Of a DNA stretch of 64,000 nt, positions 10,601-22,893 are shown one piece after another (positions within the stretch are counted from its first letter, which is position 1; every line of letters starts with the position of its first letter). The position numbers were made by a program, and so were the translations under genes. The stretch lies in the NCBI GenBank assembly GCA_023105745.1, contig JALGQZ010000018.1:23431132-23495131 (forward strand), in the 5' to 3' direction. The notes under the pieces were generated by a model. The model saw nothing but the letters and a program-made list of their open reading frames with translations, was not told the origin of the DNA and did not search any database. This stretch comes from Austropuccinia psidii (Eukaryota > Basidiomycota > Pucciniomycetes > Pucciniales > Sphaerophragmiaceae).

Positions 10601-12424
10601 AAAGCTTTTGAGGGATTATTCGGTTTTTATCTAACCCTGGAACTACTAAATTAATTCCAGTATCAGCTTCAATCTAGAAAAAAGCCTAAAATAAAAAATT
10701 TATGAATATTAACTGATAAATATTGAATTTTGAATTTTATTTTAATTTCAAATTTCAACTCCTAATTTTGATTTTAACTTTTAAGATACCAATTTTTTGA
10801 ATAAATATTTCAGTTTATGAGGTTTGATTAGGAAATTGATCAAATGAAATATCTGAAATTCTCAAATTGAAATTGTCTGTTTCCAAAGCAAGAAAACCTG
10901 ACAACTTATAAAACCAATTTTTTCTGATTTAAATTCCAAAATGCTTAATTTTAAAGTCTTTTTTTACAATGTTTTTCTTTAAAATAAACCAAGTAATTCA
11001 GAAAAAAAGTTTTTCTTTCATTTATTGAAAAATGATAATAATTTTGTATTATTTTTTTATCTCTATTTTTTTGGTGATATTTAAGCTTAATAATTTAAAT
11101 TATCTTGGATTTTAATATTTTCAAATTATTTCCAATAAAAAGAAATTTTATGCAAGATTTATTAATTTCTTGAAAAAGATCATTTCTAATTGTATTTTTT
11201 TTGCTTTTGATTTTCCTTTTAGTAAATATTCAAGTTAAATGAACATTCTGCCAGTAATAGGATAGATTTATGAACATATTCCATAAAATATATGACAATT
11301 GAAAAAAATAAATTGTGAATTTTTTCTGAGGTAATGGTTTCTATGATTAAATTTTGAATTTTTCTGACTAAATAAGATTTTGGCCATTGTTCTTTTGAGA
11401 TCACATAACTCTTAATTAAATGTAATATGAGGCTCATAGGACTGGGAAAGGGGGAATATGGTGGGAGAAGCTTCCGATTGATTTTCTTTCAGGACTCAAG
11501 AATTAATTTCACTTTGTAAAACATCCTTCCTTGATGGATTAGTGAGCTATCCATAATGATTATTGCATTATTTGAGACTTTGAATTGAAGAACAGGTAAT
11601 AATAGAAAGATTTTGTTACTTTAAATACCTTTTGTCATTTGACCATTGGAATTGATTCTTTATTGATATATTGAAAACTCATCTGATATTACTGAAAAGA
11701 GTTCTATTTCCTTCATTTTTGGGACCAACATAAGAACAGTAGGTTTTCTTATGTGAAAATTTAACAAAAAATCAAAAAAATTGATGGAAGAAACAATTCA
11801 AAAACGTATACCTAAGGGAGATCAAAAAAAACTCTCCTCGAATTCGGATAAAAGATAGATTAATACACAAAAACAACCTTATGATCCAGACCATGTCCTC
11901 AATGGTCCACAAAGTTAGCTCATTCAGCTAATAGAAAAAGCTTGGTCCAAGACAAAGGAATATTGGTAGGCTTCTTCTATGTGATCTCCATATCACAGAC
12001 AAAGCTTATTGTAGCTTTCCATGAGATTTCATTGCATCGTGTTCCTAAAATAACTATTTCATTTTTCTTAAAGTAGCAGGAGACTTCTTATTAATGAAAT
12101 AAAGCAGGTTGAATATCATTTCTCGAATTTTTTTCCTTCTCTTCTTGTTTAAGTTTTCTTTCAATATGGATCTTCATAAAGAATAAAATAAAATTTCCAA
12201 GGAGATAATTAAGATCTACTATTCTATTGGATTAAACAAAAGTGAATTTCTTCTCTTTTAGAAAAAAACTAAAAAATACACACAAAGGAATTGCAGAAAA
12301 AGAAAATTTTTCTCAAGCTTCATTTAAAACATTCTCTTATCTAATTTTTTTGTTTATTTTTTGAAAGCAAGAAAAGGATAATTTGTTAATCTTTTTGACC
12401 GGAAAAATAAAGTAAAAAAGTCAT
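7681..12424. other. AT-rich non-coding DNA
   Basis: I find no gene, RNA or clear transposon ends here. Runs of T and A are frequent and CG dinucleotides are rare. Open frames do not exceed about 80 codons and resemble no family I know. A strong hairpin at 10323-10348 is listed separately. Confidence 0.6.
10323..10348. repeat. 11-bp perfect hairpin with 4-nt loop
   Basis: AAAACATGACA (10323-10333) and TGTCATGTTTT (10338-10348) are exact reverse complements around AAAA. No element or gene boundary is visible around it. Confidence 0.85.
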
Positions 12425-12545
12425 TAATTTTTTTTTATACTTTTTATACTTTTTTATACTTTTTCTACTTTTTCCTACTTTTTTTTTACTTTTTTATTTA
12501 TTTATTTTACTTTTTTTTCTGATTTTTTCTTCTTTTTCTTTTTTT
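12425..12545. repeat. T-rich degenerate tandem repeat (TTTTTATAC-like units)
   Basis: About 120 bp consist of T runs broken by ATAC, CTAC or TTAC at intervals of 8-12 bp. It looks like a decayed short tandem repeat or the tail of a retroelement. Confidence 0.7.
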
Positions 12546-12689
12546 TCCAAACAAAACATGCTGTTATTTTGATAGTTTTTTCGAATTAAAACCTCAAACT
12601 TGAACTGAAGTTGAGTGCAGGTGTCCGTATTTTGGCTTGTACTGATGATTTCTTTTTTAATTTGATTATCAAAGGTGAAATTACTTTTA

Positions 12690-15060
12690 CAAGAATAAAA
12701 TTAATTTTCGTGGGGTGCATTGTAATATTGATGTAATCTATCCTTCCTGATTACGTTGTTGAATTTTGAATTTCCTGGTTTACCATTAAAAGTAATTTTT
12801 TTGGGTAAGGGATCGGATGTAATTACCTCATTGTCAGATATTCTAGAAAGAATCTTTACTGTAATACTTTCTCTGGTTTCATTTCTAATTACTTCTTGTA
12901 TTTTTTGAGGTTGGAGGTATTTTAGTTTCTGAACTTTATATGTTTACTTCCCCTAAAATATATTTCTTGAAAAATAATTCTTCTTGAGTTCCATTATCAT
13001 CATAGTTCATAATCTTGTTCAGAAATCTTGTTTAAAGGAAATCTAATCTAAATTTGTTATTCAATTAAAAATAAACTTTTGGTTCCTCCAAGAAAATGAT
13101 ATTTTCCCAAAGCAATTTTCGGGGTTCTTGAAGACTGGTTGAGGTAACTAATTCCTCTGTAAATATTGTACTGGATTTTTAAAAAGGTTATTTGAGATTT
13201 TCTGGATTTGGGGTATTCTAAGTTATGGAATATTCTTTTTATTGGTTTTCCTTGAAAGATAAGGTTTTCCCTTAAAATTAACTTATTTAAATTCCATAAT
13301 CCCATCCTTGTATGCTATGCTATTTTTCAATTAAGGAAAAGTACTTGCAGAATTCTTTTCCAAAAATTAGATAATTCAAACTTCCAGTTTACCTGAATTT
13401 AATGTAAGCTATTCAATCTGTCGGTAAAAAATTCAAACTCTTTCATAATTTTATTAGTGAGCTAGTTATATTTCTTCCTCTCCTCATCAACCTTCTTTGT
13501 ATTCATTCCAATAATAATAGCCATTTTTGTGGTAATAGTGTTGTGTTCTAGATTTGGATCCATCATTTCACAAGAAATTCTTCCCACCCTACTATAATAT
13601 AAACCGGTGAAGTTTCTTCAGAGTTTTTATCAGATTTAAGATACATAGAAGTTTGGACTAAGTGATCACTTGATTATTATTTGATTCTATCCTAGTACAT
13701 TTTGCTAAAGTTGGACTCCTTCATTTTGGGATGGATTAATTTATTTATATTTTCATAGAGATTTTGTGTGGAAATTTATTGCTACTGTTAAATTGATTTT
13801 CCCTTTTTTCTGGATGGTAGCTCCGGATATTCCTGCGCCTTTAGGTCTTTAAGGTTCCTTTTTTCAATTTGAGATATCTATTTCACTCCTTGTTTAATTG
13901 CTTAATTTCTGTAGGGTTTGTCCATTCTGAATGAATTGGAAGCCAACTTTATCAAAAGATCAATTGGTGAAATATTTGCTTTAAAATTCCAGAGATAGCT
14001 TCCTTTTTATTTTTTGAATAGTTTTTTCTTTTAAGAATTCATTTTTGATTTTTTTTTGAATAATTTCCCCGGGATAAAGAGCTTTTGATGTACTGGTTCC
14101 ACAATAAAATTAATAGAAGCTTCCATGAATTCATTATTTTTCAAATTCAAAAAGTTTATGTGAGTTAAGGTACATTTATTCTAATTTCCCAACTTGAAGG
14201 CTTCCTTTTGTTTCATCTGAAGCTTTACTAATAATATGTTCTGCTTCAATTTTTGGTTTTTGAAGTGCTTTGTTTTTTCAGTTACTGTTGTTTCTTCTGG
14301 ATATTGGTCCTCTTCTTCCCTGTGATATATATGGTAGAAACTTTGGCCTTATTGCACAATACTGTACCTTGAGGTAGGTAAAAATTAAATACTTTAGATC
14401 CTGGTGAGAAGATTTGAATGAAATATATTCTTTCCTCAGTCTCTTTTTGAATTAAATCTTCACTTTGAGCCTTCAAGTGTTACAGTATGATCATTTTATC
14501 TTCCAGAAATGGTCTTCCAATTAATGTGTTGCTAGATCCTCTAGAAATGAAGAAGTGAAACCTTCTTTCATTAATAGATGGTAGATTAAGCAAATTATTT
14601 ACATCCAAAAAAGAAATTCAAGTACTGTGTACACCTATACAATTAATTCTAATATTCAGATTCCTCATGGCCAATCCGGACTTGATTTATTCTGTTTTTG
14701 GGATAATTTTCAATTAAGAACCTGTGTGCACTCAATTTTTTACTTGGTGTCCTTTTTGGACACTTATAACCTCAATAATATAAAATGCTTAGGAAAAAAT
14801 ATTTTGTCATTTAAAATTTATTCTTCTTTGGGGCTGGTTTGTTCTTCAGTGTTAATGAATTTGAGTTCCAATAAGTCTTTTATTTCTTGATCTGAAGGTA
14901 ATTGAAGCTCTTGCATGAATTATGGTGATATTGAAAGGATTTTCTTCAAGGTGAGATCGACCTTATTATCAAAACAGATTTCCATAAACTTTTGAATCAT
15001 TTGACTAGTCTTTTTCAACTTGAGGTGAAATTTACTTTGAATTGTGGTGAGGTATTTATT
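12690..15060 (-). mobile_element. Decayed Ty3/Gypsy-like polyprotein remnant
   Basis: Reading the minus strand downwards, 15060-14829 is nearly open (one TAA) and contains NKVDLTLKKILSISP, like the spacer found just before the protease in fungal Gypsy polyproteins. The stretch 14600-14282 contains SNTLIGRPFLEDK, like the C-terminal end of a retroviral-type aspartic protease, followed by QKETEERIYFIQIFSPGSKV. Around 12930-12700 an open stretch of about 80 codons includes SRISDNEVITSDPLPKK, similar in style to the linker before reverse transcriptase. No intact reverse transcriptase or integrase motif was found. Stops and frame changes are frequent, so this is an old dead copy. Assignment is from motif pattern only. 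Confidence 0.4.
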
Positions 15061-15837
15061 CCTTTTCAATTTGATTTTTCTTTGATAATTCCACAATTTG
15101 TAATTATTTCCTTATGAAAATTGTATTTTATTACTTTAAAACTTTAGGCTGCTATGATCCTTTGCATTCTTTAGGTATTGTCACCTTTTATTCTCCGACT
15201 CCTAAATTTTTAATGAGTCCACCAGGAATACTAGTCCTTTTACGGATTCAATCTTTTTTATTAGTTTCTTTTGAGGTTAAGGGCTGGTACTGTGATTTTT
15301 TGCTTTCTTCTTGTCCCATCCTTTTATTTGTCTTCTATAATACATGGGTGTATTCTAAAGGTTCTTCTTAGTGTGTTGAAATCAATGGTGGCTGAAAATC
15401 TCCTCAATTATCCATTGAAAAGAGGGTGGTTCACTTTATTTCCTTTTGAAATACTCCTCCTTGAGAATTTCTTCAATTTTTCTCCTTAATTACTCTTTCT
15501 AACTGTGAAATACCCTTAAATAACATTTAGGTAGAAATTCTCAATTAGTGGGGACTCTTTCCTAATTCGGAAATAATTAAATAATTGATTCCCTTCCTAC
15601 TAGCTAGCGTTTTACTTTGATCCTCTAAGAGAGAAGTGCATCTGCTAACTGAGTGTTCACATTGAAGAAAATAATAGAATTTTTCTGGTAGCCTTGAGTT
15701 TTTCTGAGATGGTGGATAAGAAACATGTCTTTCTGAGATTAAGGGTAAATTTCTTTTTGATTTATTTTACTGATAATCAAGAGTTCTGATAAAGTACTCT
15801 TGAGATCCTTTTCCTCAAAAAATGTTTTTATAAATTT

Positions 15838-16495
15838 TGTAAGGTTTGACTATGAAGCAATAAGTAAATATTAATAATATTTTACTTATTGTACTATGAA
15901 GGCCCTTATAAAATTACAGAATAAGATAAAATATAATTTTAATAATAAAGAATTATTATAATTATGTACTAAAATATTTATATTATTAAATAAATCAAAT
16001 AATATAATAAAAATAAAAAGTATCAATATTCAATAATTGATATATTTATGGCACTTTATTATTCCGTAAAACAAATAATAAAGGAATAAAAAGTTATTTA
16101 ATAATAAAAGTAAATTTATATAAAAATATTACCAATATCAAAGTTATGAATTAATATGAATACTATTTATGTTAATAAAAGAATTATTAAAATTAATAAT
16201 AAAGCAAGAAATTAGCCTACTTGTAAGAATTAATATAATAACTTTGAATGAATTTAAACCAAAAATGTAAATAAAACTAATAAAAAATCAAAGAAATTAC
16301 AAATATTCTTATTTTTACATGGAATTAGAGATTTTAGAGAGAAATTTAACAAAAAAATCAAAAAGTAATTTAATCACGTCAAAATTGATGATAGAAATAA
16401 AGATTAACTTGTGTCTTTAAATATATAATAGTTTTATATAAAAAGAAGAAAGCTTTTACCTTTGGTTTTAATAATTTAATGTTTTTGTTGTGTCT
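15838..16495 (+). repeat. Partial LTR-like repeat (5' end only)
   Basis: It starts TGTAAGGTTTGACTATGAA, closely matching the starts of the repeats at 16507, 32570 and 36674. The body is extremely AT-rich, rich in AATAAT motifs as in the full copies, but it stops before reaching their 3' half. The next full copy begins directly after it. Confidence 0.5.
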
Positions 16496-16506
16496 GAGGG
16501 GGAAAT
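16496..16506 (+). other. Polypurine tract next to LTR-like repeat
   Basis: GAGGGGGAAAT lies immediately before the TG that opens the repeat at 16507. A purine tract touching a TG start is the normal arrangement upstream of a 3' LTR, where it primes plus-strand DNA synthesis. It supports the LTR reading and the plus orientation. Confidence 0.55.
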
Positions 16507-18420
16507 TGTAAGATGTGACTATGAAACTGATGATAATATTACTATTAATCAACAGTACTATGTCTGTTCTTATGAAATATAATAATAAAGTATTATTATA
16601 ACCACAATTAAATAATTAGAAAATTATTTCTTTCACGTGTTAAGCACTACTAGTGATTTTAACAGTGAGCAAGTAATTGTCTACTAGAATCAATTACAAG
16701 AAGAATTTAATAATAAAAACTTCTTTATTAAAATAATAAAATTATTTTAATATATAATTATCTTTTGCAAGAATAATTATAAAGATAATTCTTGAAGAAA
16801 ACTATTACTAGAGAAAAACTTTAAGAATTAATAATAAATGACTCACTAATACTCCAAAGAACTTATTGATAGATAAGAGTAGAGAAATTTGATGTGGAAT
16901 TGTGGATTTAAGGGATCAAAAGGATTTATAACAGTATTACAACAATATATAGTTGGATTCTAGGATTTCACGTCTTTTTGGAAAAGATTTAAAACACTTA
17001 AGAATAGCTTTAACTAATACTTACTTGTTGGTAATAATGATTTAATAAATTGATAAGATGATGATGATGAAAAAACAGCAAGAAGAGGCTTCTTTTAAGT
17101 CAACAACAGCTCACAGAGGCGTGCCATGGAGCAAACTGAAAAACCAATGAGTGAGAAAACAATAATCCTTTTTGGATTAATGATTGCATCATCTGTTGTC
17201 ACGTAAGATTATCATAATTACTTAATTGATGCTTTTACGTGACTACCAACCCCAATATGGTTAAGAATAAAAGGTGTAACATATGTAAATCTTCTTTTAT
17301 TCTAAAATAATCATTGATTTCTCAAAGTTATCAATGTTATTGCCAATTTTATCACAGGTTGTAATTACTGTGAATTTTTGAAGATTCAGTGTTTCACGTA
17401 GAATGGTCAGAAATGGACTGTAAGTAAGACTTTTAATTTTACTAGTAAAACCATAATTCTTTTTGGTTGTACCATAGATAATACAGTTCTTCATTGGTCC
17501 TGAAATTTTCAGGAAGATTCATTGAGAATTGTATTTTTAATGAATTTTTGAATTTTTTACCTCATTTCTACGTAGAATTGCAAATAGCAGTATTTTGCTG
17601 GTTGCTATGAGGTAAATCAATGAATATGGATCCCAAAAGGGTTTAATTACTCTTTTAGGGTCTAGTCATGGAAAGTCATCAAGAATTGACGTGGTTACAG
17701 GAGCCTAAATAGCTTATTACCTCCTTGGCACGTCAAAATAGCAGGTTATTTGCTATTTTTCTTATGATTACAGTAGGTGTAACTTGGTAACCAAGTTCCC
17801 AAAGAGTTTTAGTTTACCAATTGGGCCAAGATGAGCCATGGATCCATGCTCTGGAGCTATCCACGCCTCTGAGGCCTCAGAAGTTGGGTACCCTGGCTCT
17901 CTTTGATGTCTTTTGTCCCCCTTGCTTAATTTTTACGTCAAAATAGTAATTTAAGCTTAAAGTGAGATATCCACTATGGGTGTACCAAAAGTCCATGTAA
18001 GAATACCATAATATTAAGTGCTCAAAACATGCATAACACTATCCTTAGTGTATATGTAACATGGGATTTCTCACTTTCCCATTATTTTGGCTAAAAATCA
18101 AGAAAAACAAAAATTTTCACGGATCTTTTATGTGGTATTAATGATGTGGTATTGAAGTATTTTCCATTTTACCACCTCAAATACTTAAATTGAGCTTATT
18201 CACTCTATGGAGCTACCCTAGGTGAATTTTTGTGTAGAATCCAAATCTGGTCTTAAATCCATGGATTTACTTACTCAATAAAAAGTTATTCATCTTTTCT
18301 GAAATTGAAAATGATGAATTTTGGATATATGCATGACTTATGAGTTTTGCATAATTCAAAATTTCTTTTTAAGATAATTGTGGCCTATTTGGGTATGTAA
18401 AATATACCTCAAGGCTCACA
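16507..18420 (+). repeat. LTR-like repeat, copy 1 (about 1.9 kb)
   Basis: It begins TGTAAGATGTGACTATGAA and ends CCTCAAGGCTCACA, giving TG...CA ends. The order of internal landmarks is shared with copies at 32570 and 36674: an AATAAT-rich 5' half, a GGCTTCTTT/CAGCTCACAGA block near 17.1 kb, TTCAGTGTTTCAC near 17.39 kb, CCCAAAAGGGTTT near 17.63 kb, GAGGCCTCAGAA near 17.87 kb, and CATGCATAACACTATCCTTAG near 18.03 kb. No coding sequence was seen in it. The polypurine tract before it suggests a former 3' LTR. Confidence 0.6.
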
Positions 18421-21400
18421 GAAATAGAGGTAAAAAGAGCTCTCTATATAGTACAAGATCCTTCCTCTAGAAGTCCAGAAGGCTTCTAGTAGATGTTTAA
18501 TGATTGTATAAACAGGAATTTATCAGTATTTTAAGGTTTAGTGATGATTACATCATAATCAAACCATCTTATCTCATTATTTAGAGTTATCACTGTAACT
18601 CTAAGTTTGCTGACATCATAGGCTTGGAGGAAGACTAAAATTCATGGATTCTATTGGTTTTAATAATAAGAAGCTAGTATTCACCACTTCTATCACTTAT
18701 ATGACTTTTAAACTTAAATTAAGATTACAGTGAGTGATCATAAATGATCAATTTTAAGCTTAAGCTTTGATCAGTAATAAATTTTGTGTTATTTACCCTA
18801 CAACCATTTGGAGAGTGAATTTTGATAGCTTGTAGTTTCATTATTAAGTTTTCAAGAGAGTTTTATTACATAATCAAAACTCTATTTCTCATGATTTTTC
18901 TTGTAAATCTTCTTTTCTGTCAAAATTTACTATTTTAAATTTGAAACCATGATTTCAAGGGGTTATACCTCATATATAATGATAAAAATTACATTATTTT
19001 TCACGTATGAGCTAGTAGAATTTGAATATCCACTTTTCTTTAAGTTTGGACCACTTTCACAACAAAGTGGTCTGCAGCTATAACAATTTTGTTCAATGAA
19101 CCCCTACAAGTTATAATATTTCTTACGGCTTGTAAGATAAAGTCTACATGTTTATTCTTACAGTAATGAGATGGTAAAATTTCTTTTGGTTCAACTCTCT
19201 ATCATATATACTTTAAGAGATATGAGCTAAAAATCTCAAAGATATGTGCTGATCATAAAAGTGCATATATTCAGGTTATTTCCATAATTATTGACTTTAC
19301 AGGTATGGAATAAACGTTTTAGATGTGTAGTATTTCATGGGGAATCCAACAGTGCAACTTATTACACATTTTGCTTCATTGGTGTCTGATATAAACAAGA
19401 TTATTTATGCCTTTTTATGGCATTTTTACTTATTACACAATAAGTATAGTCTTTACAGATATGACATAGAAATGTTATATGCATATTTTACCATGGGTAA
19501 TCTAATGGTATAAGTTATTTCAAATTTTTATTAATTAGATTCTGAGGCAATCAAGAATTTATGCCTATTTATGGCATTTTACTTATCTTAAGATGATATT
19601 TTTAATTCTTATTATTAGAATAATTATTGTAAAGGTATTTTGCGGCCTTTTTGTATATGTGGTCATATCTCTAAGGCTCAAATATTTTTTTGGCTCTTCA
19701 TTATCTATATTATGGCTCTGTTTTTGCTGCTGGACCTTTCTGTTTAGCTATCTTAACTTATATCTATCTGTTTCCAAGGTTTCTTATTAAAGTCTTACCT
19801 TTTGGTACTGAATGGTTGTATTATTTTCCTCTATAGGGTTGAGAAAAATATTCTTCTTTTGTGTTTAAATAAGTTGGCCTCCAGCTCTTGTTCAATATAG
19901 TTCTTGATAATCTCCAAACTAGGTGTGATGTATCTTCCATATTTCATCTTAACCATAGACTCATCTTTTATCATTTCAAAATGAATTGATTTTTGAGTAG
20001 GTAAAGAAAGGCTAGCAAGAGATTTATGGAGGTGGTCTAGTTCCCCTTGTATGTAATTGTATATTTTTAGTAAATGATTATGTATTAATATTCTCCAATG
20101 AATTTTGTGTACTGAGCCATGGTATTTATTCCTCCTTCTTGTATCTTCTAAAAAAATAACCCTTCTTTGAAATAGTTTATATAATGGGTTGGTTGCTGCA
20201 GTTTATTTTTGATGTGGTCCTACCATGGGTAATTTATATTATTCCAAACTCCCAGATAATACTGGATTATCAGGACCTCCTTCTTGTGTATTAAATTGAG
20301 ATTGAGGTGCTTTTACTTATAATTTTAATTTTTTTTGGAAAATTTCAAGCTTTAATTCTTTCATTTTTAGCCTTATACTCTGTATTCCCTGCTGGTTAGT
20401 TTCATCTAATAATTCCTTTTCCACATATGAATCCTCTGCACCATTACCTGGTAGTTGTTTCACTATTGAGGTTGAGTGTGAGTCCAATTTTTTCTTTTCA
20501 AATTTTTCTCTTTTTTTTCAATAATTTTAAATTCTTGTAAAAGCTCCAAAATAAGTTTATAAAGGTTTTACTTATCTTTGTTCCCAAAGTCATAATGAGA
20601 TAGCTGAGATATAATGGTATTTTGATGACAGAATAATAATAATTATAGAATGTTAATGATGATTGAGATGACTGAAATTATTATTTTTAATTAACTTTAT
20701 TTCTCTAATACACCCTAAGATTATCTTGGTGAACTTATTGATTTATTTTTGAGAATTAATATGAATAATATTGAGGTAGAACCTATTTATCTGTGTCACT
20801 TTTTCAACACTAGATGTTTGATAATCCTCTCAAAGGTATTAATGATGCAGTACCTGGAAAGTGAATTAGCAAGAATTAGTTTTTTAATATTAACTTCCCT
20901 TCCTGTATTTCCTAATTATCTTTAATGGAGTTCCGCAATCAATTTAATTATATTTGATGGTGGCTGGATCAGAAAAGTCTATTCAGAAGTTTCTAATAAG
21001 AATTCAATATGTTTTACAGAAATAATTCTTTTGAGACCTTTTCCTAATTTGAAAATGAAAAAAATATGGAGGACCGGTTTGATTTCAAACTACCAATATA
21101 TATTAATGATCTTGATGATAGCTTTTATTTATAGTACTAACTGTAAGAAAAAACTTTCTTGTTAGTTTTTTCCAATAATAATACTGTTTTTGATTTTTTT
21201 ATACTAGAACAGGATCTTATACTACTATAGCTTGGGTATGAGCTTACTGTTTATAATAGCTACTATAGGTAGTATAATTTTTTTAGGATAGTAAATTATG
21301 TGAAACTATAAGATAATAAAGACCAACTTTTGGCTTTTTTTGGCCATAAAATTAATTCAGGAAATGCTACTGAGCTTGCATACTGAGATATTAGGAATGT

Positions 21401-22880
21401 TACAAACATTGGGATAGCCAATGAAATAAGTTTATAGATCAATGTCAAAGAGCTGCTAACCACTATTATTAAATAAATGAATCAGACAGCACTACCTATT
21501 GGGGCCACTGAGAAATTAGAAATAGAGCATAGTCAATGAGATTAATTTTATGAGATAATATAGACCAACTTTTAACTCATTTTATCTATAAAAAACTCAG
21601 ACTGTGCTACTGAGACAATGGGATAGGTAAGGTACTGATATTGGAGGATACTGATAAATCAGGTATGAAGATATGCCTCTTTCTGTGGGAATGAGGAGTT
21701 TTTGAAAAGGGGAGAGAAAGCCTCTAATTCTACATTTTTGGTCCTCCCTTAGGAGCCCCAAAACAAGGGACTTGGAGAAATTTTCTTTATTTACGACAAT
21801 TTTGCTGCATGTAGCTGTTCCATGTCCATACTAATTCTGAACAATCAGAATGAGCCATACACACGGTGAGGCGTTTTGTGTTTTGAACTCTGACCAATCA
21901 GAAGCAATTATTATTTAACTCCAACCTTTTATGTGACATGAACTCCCTTAAAGTTCAATCTGATTCTGAACAATCATATTCGAGTATTCTTTCTGAATTA
22001 TTTACACATGATTTTATTTTATCTGTAGCTTAATTTTTCCCTTATTTTTATTCTCAGGGGTAAAAAATTACTTCCTTATTTGCATTTTTAAGGGTGAAGT
22101 ATTATTTCTTAATTACCAATTTTATAAAAGAGAAAATTTCCTTTTTTGAAAGATTATAAGAAAAATCCAATTCCATTTTTAGGAATTTGAAAATATATCC
22201 CTGTCTTTGGATATTAAAAGTTATTTTCAAAGTGAATATTAGACAATACTTGATAATAATCGCACTAAAGCCTTTCATAAGGCTTTCAATCAGCCATATC
22301 TCAGCGCAATAATTGATACGAATTGCATGCTTCCCTCTCACTCAAAGATAGATATCATAAGACATTGCAAATAAATGAAATAAATTATTATGTTTTCTCC
22401 TATTATATTAATTTGGGTGAGTTTATTTCATTTTAAATCAATCATAGCTAGCTTTTTGATTACTTTAACTATAATTCCAAGGGGTAAGCTTAATTATTAA
22501 TATGAGAATTTTATTTTTAAAATTCAAAGAAAATCTTTCTTATCTCTAAAAGATACTATTACCACAAGAAATGTGTCAAGTAAGCTTGATTTTATACCTT
22601 CAACCTTTATTGACCCTTATGTGGCCTAATGCTCTTACCCCAAGCATAATAAGTGTGAATCTAATTAATTACTCCCATTTATTCAGCCAAAGGATTATGA
22701 ATTAATAAGATCATTTTTCCAGACCATTGTTTATTTGGTAATGATTAAACACATCTTTTCTTGTGTTTAATAGTACAATTGGGTGACACTGGCAGAGAAA
22801 TATTATTAGCAAGATTAATTAATCTAATCCTATCCGTAATATCCATTTTCATCTACTGATTTGCTTTCATTTTACGAGCT
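18421..22880. other. AT-rich non-coding DNA
   Basis: No gene was recognised. Just after the LTR-like copy there is no obvious tRNA primer site. A diverged tandem duplication at 19291-19590 is listed separately. Near 21834-21900 two small hairpins share TCTGA/TCAGA stems around a 4-nt loop containing CAA, in a slightly more G+C-rich patch. Confidence 0.5.
19291..19590. repeat. Diverged tandem duplication, two units of about 150-165 bp
   Basis: Unit one (about 19291-19445) and unit two (about 19446-19590) share a series of landmarks in the same order: CTTTACAG then ATG, CCATGGGTAATCTAA versus TCATGGGGAATCCAA, and TTTATGCC followed by TTTATGGCATTT and TACTTAT. Identity is moderate, so the duplication is old. 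Confidence 0.6.
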
Positions 22881-22893
22881 TACTACGCAGATT

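Noticed and set aside
13057..13305. Minus-strand frame of 82 codons as a possible reverse transcriptase piece
   Set aside because: No recognisable reverse transcriptase motif; kept only as part of the general Gypsy-like debris.
21834..21910. Possible CCAAT promoter boxes (CTGACCAATCAG)
   Set aside because: They are small palindromes without a downstream gene, so a promoter cannot be supported.
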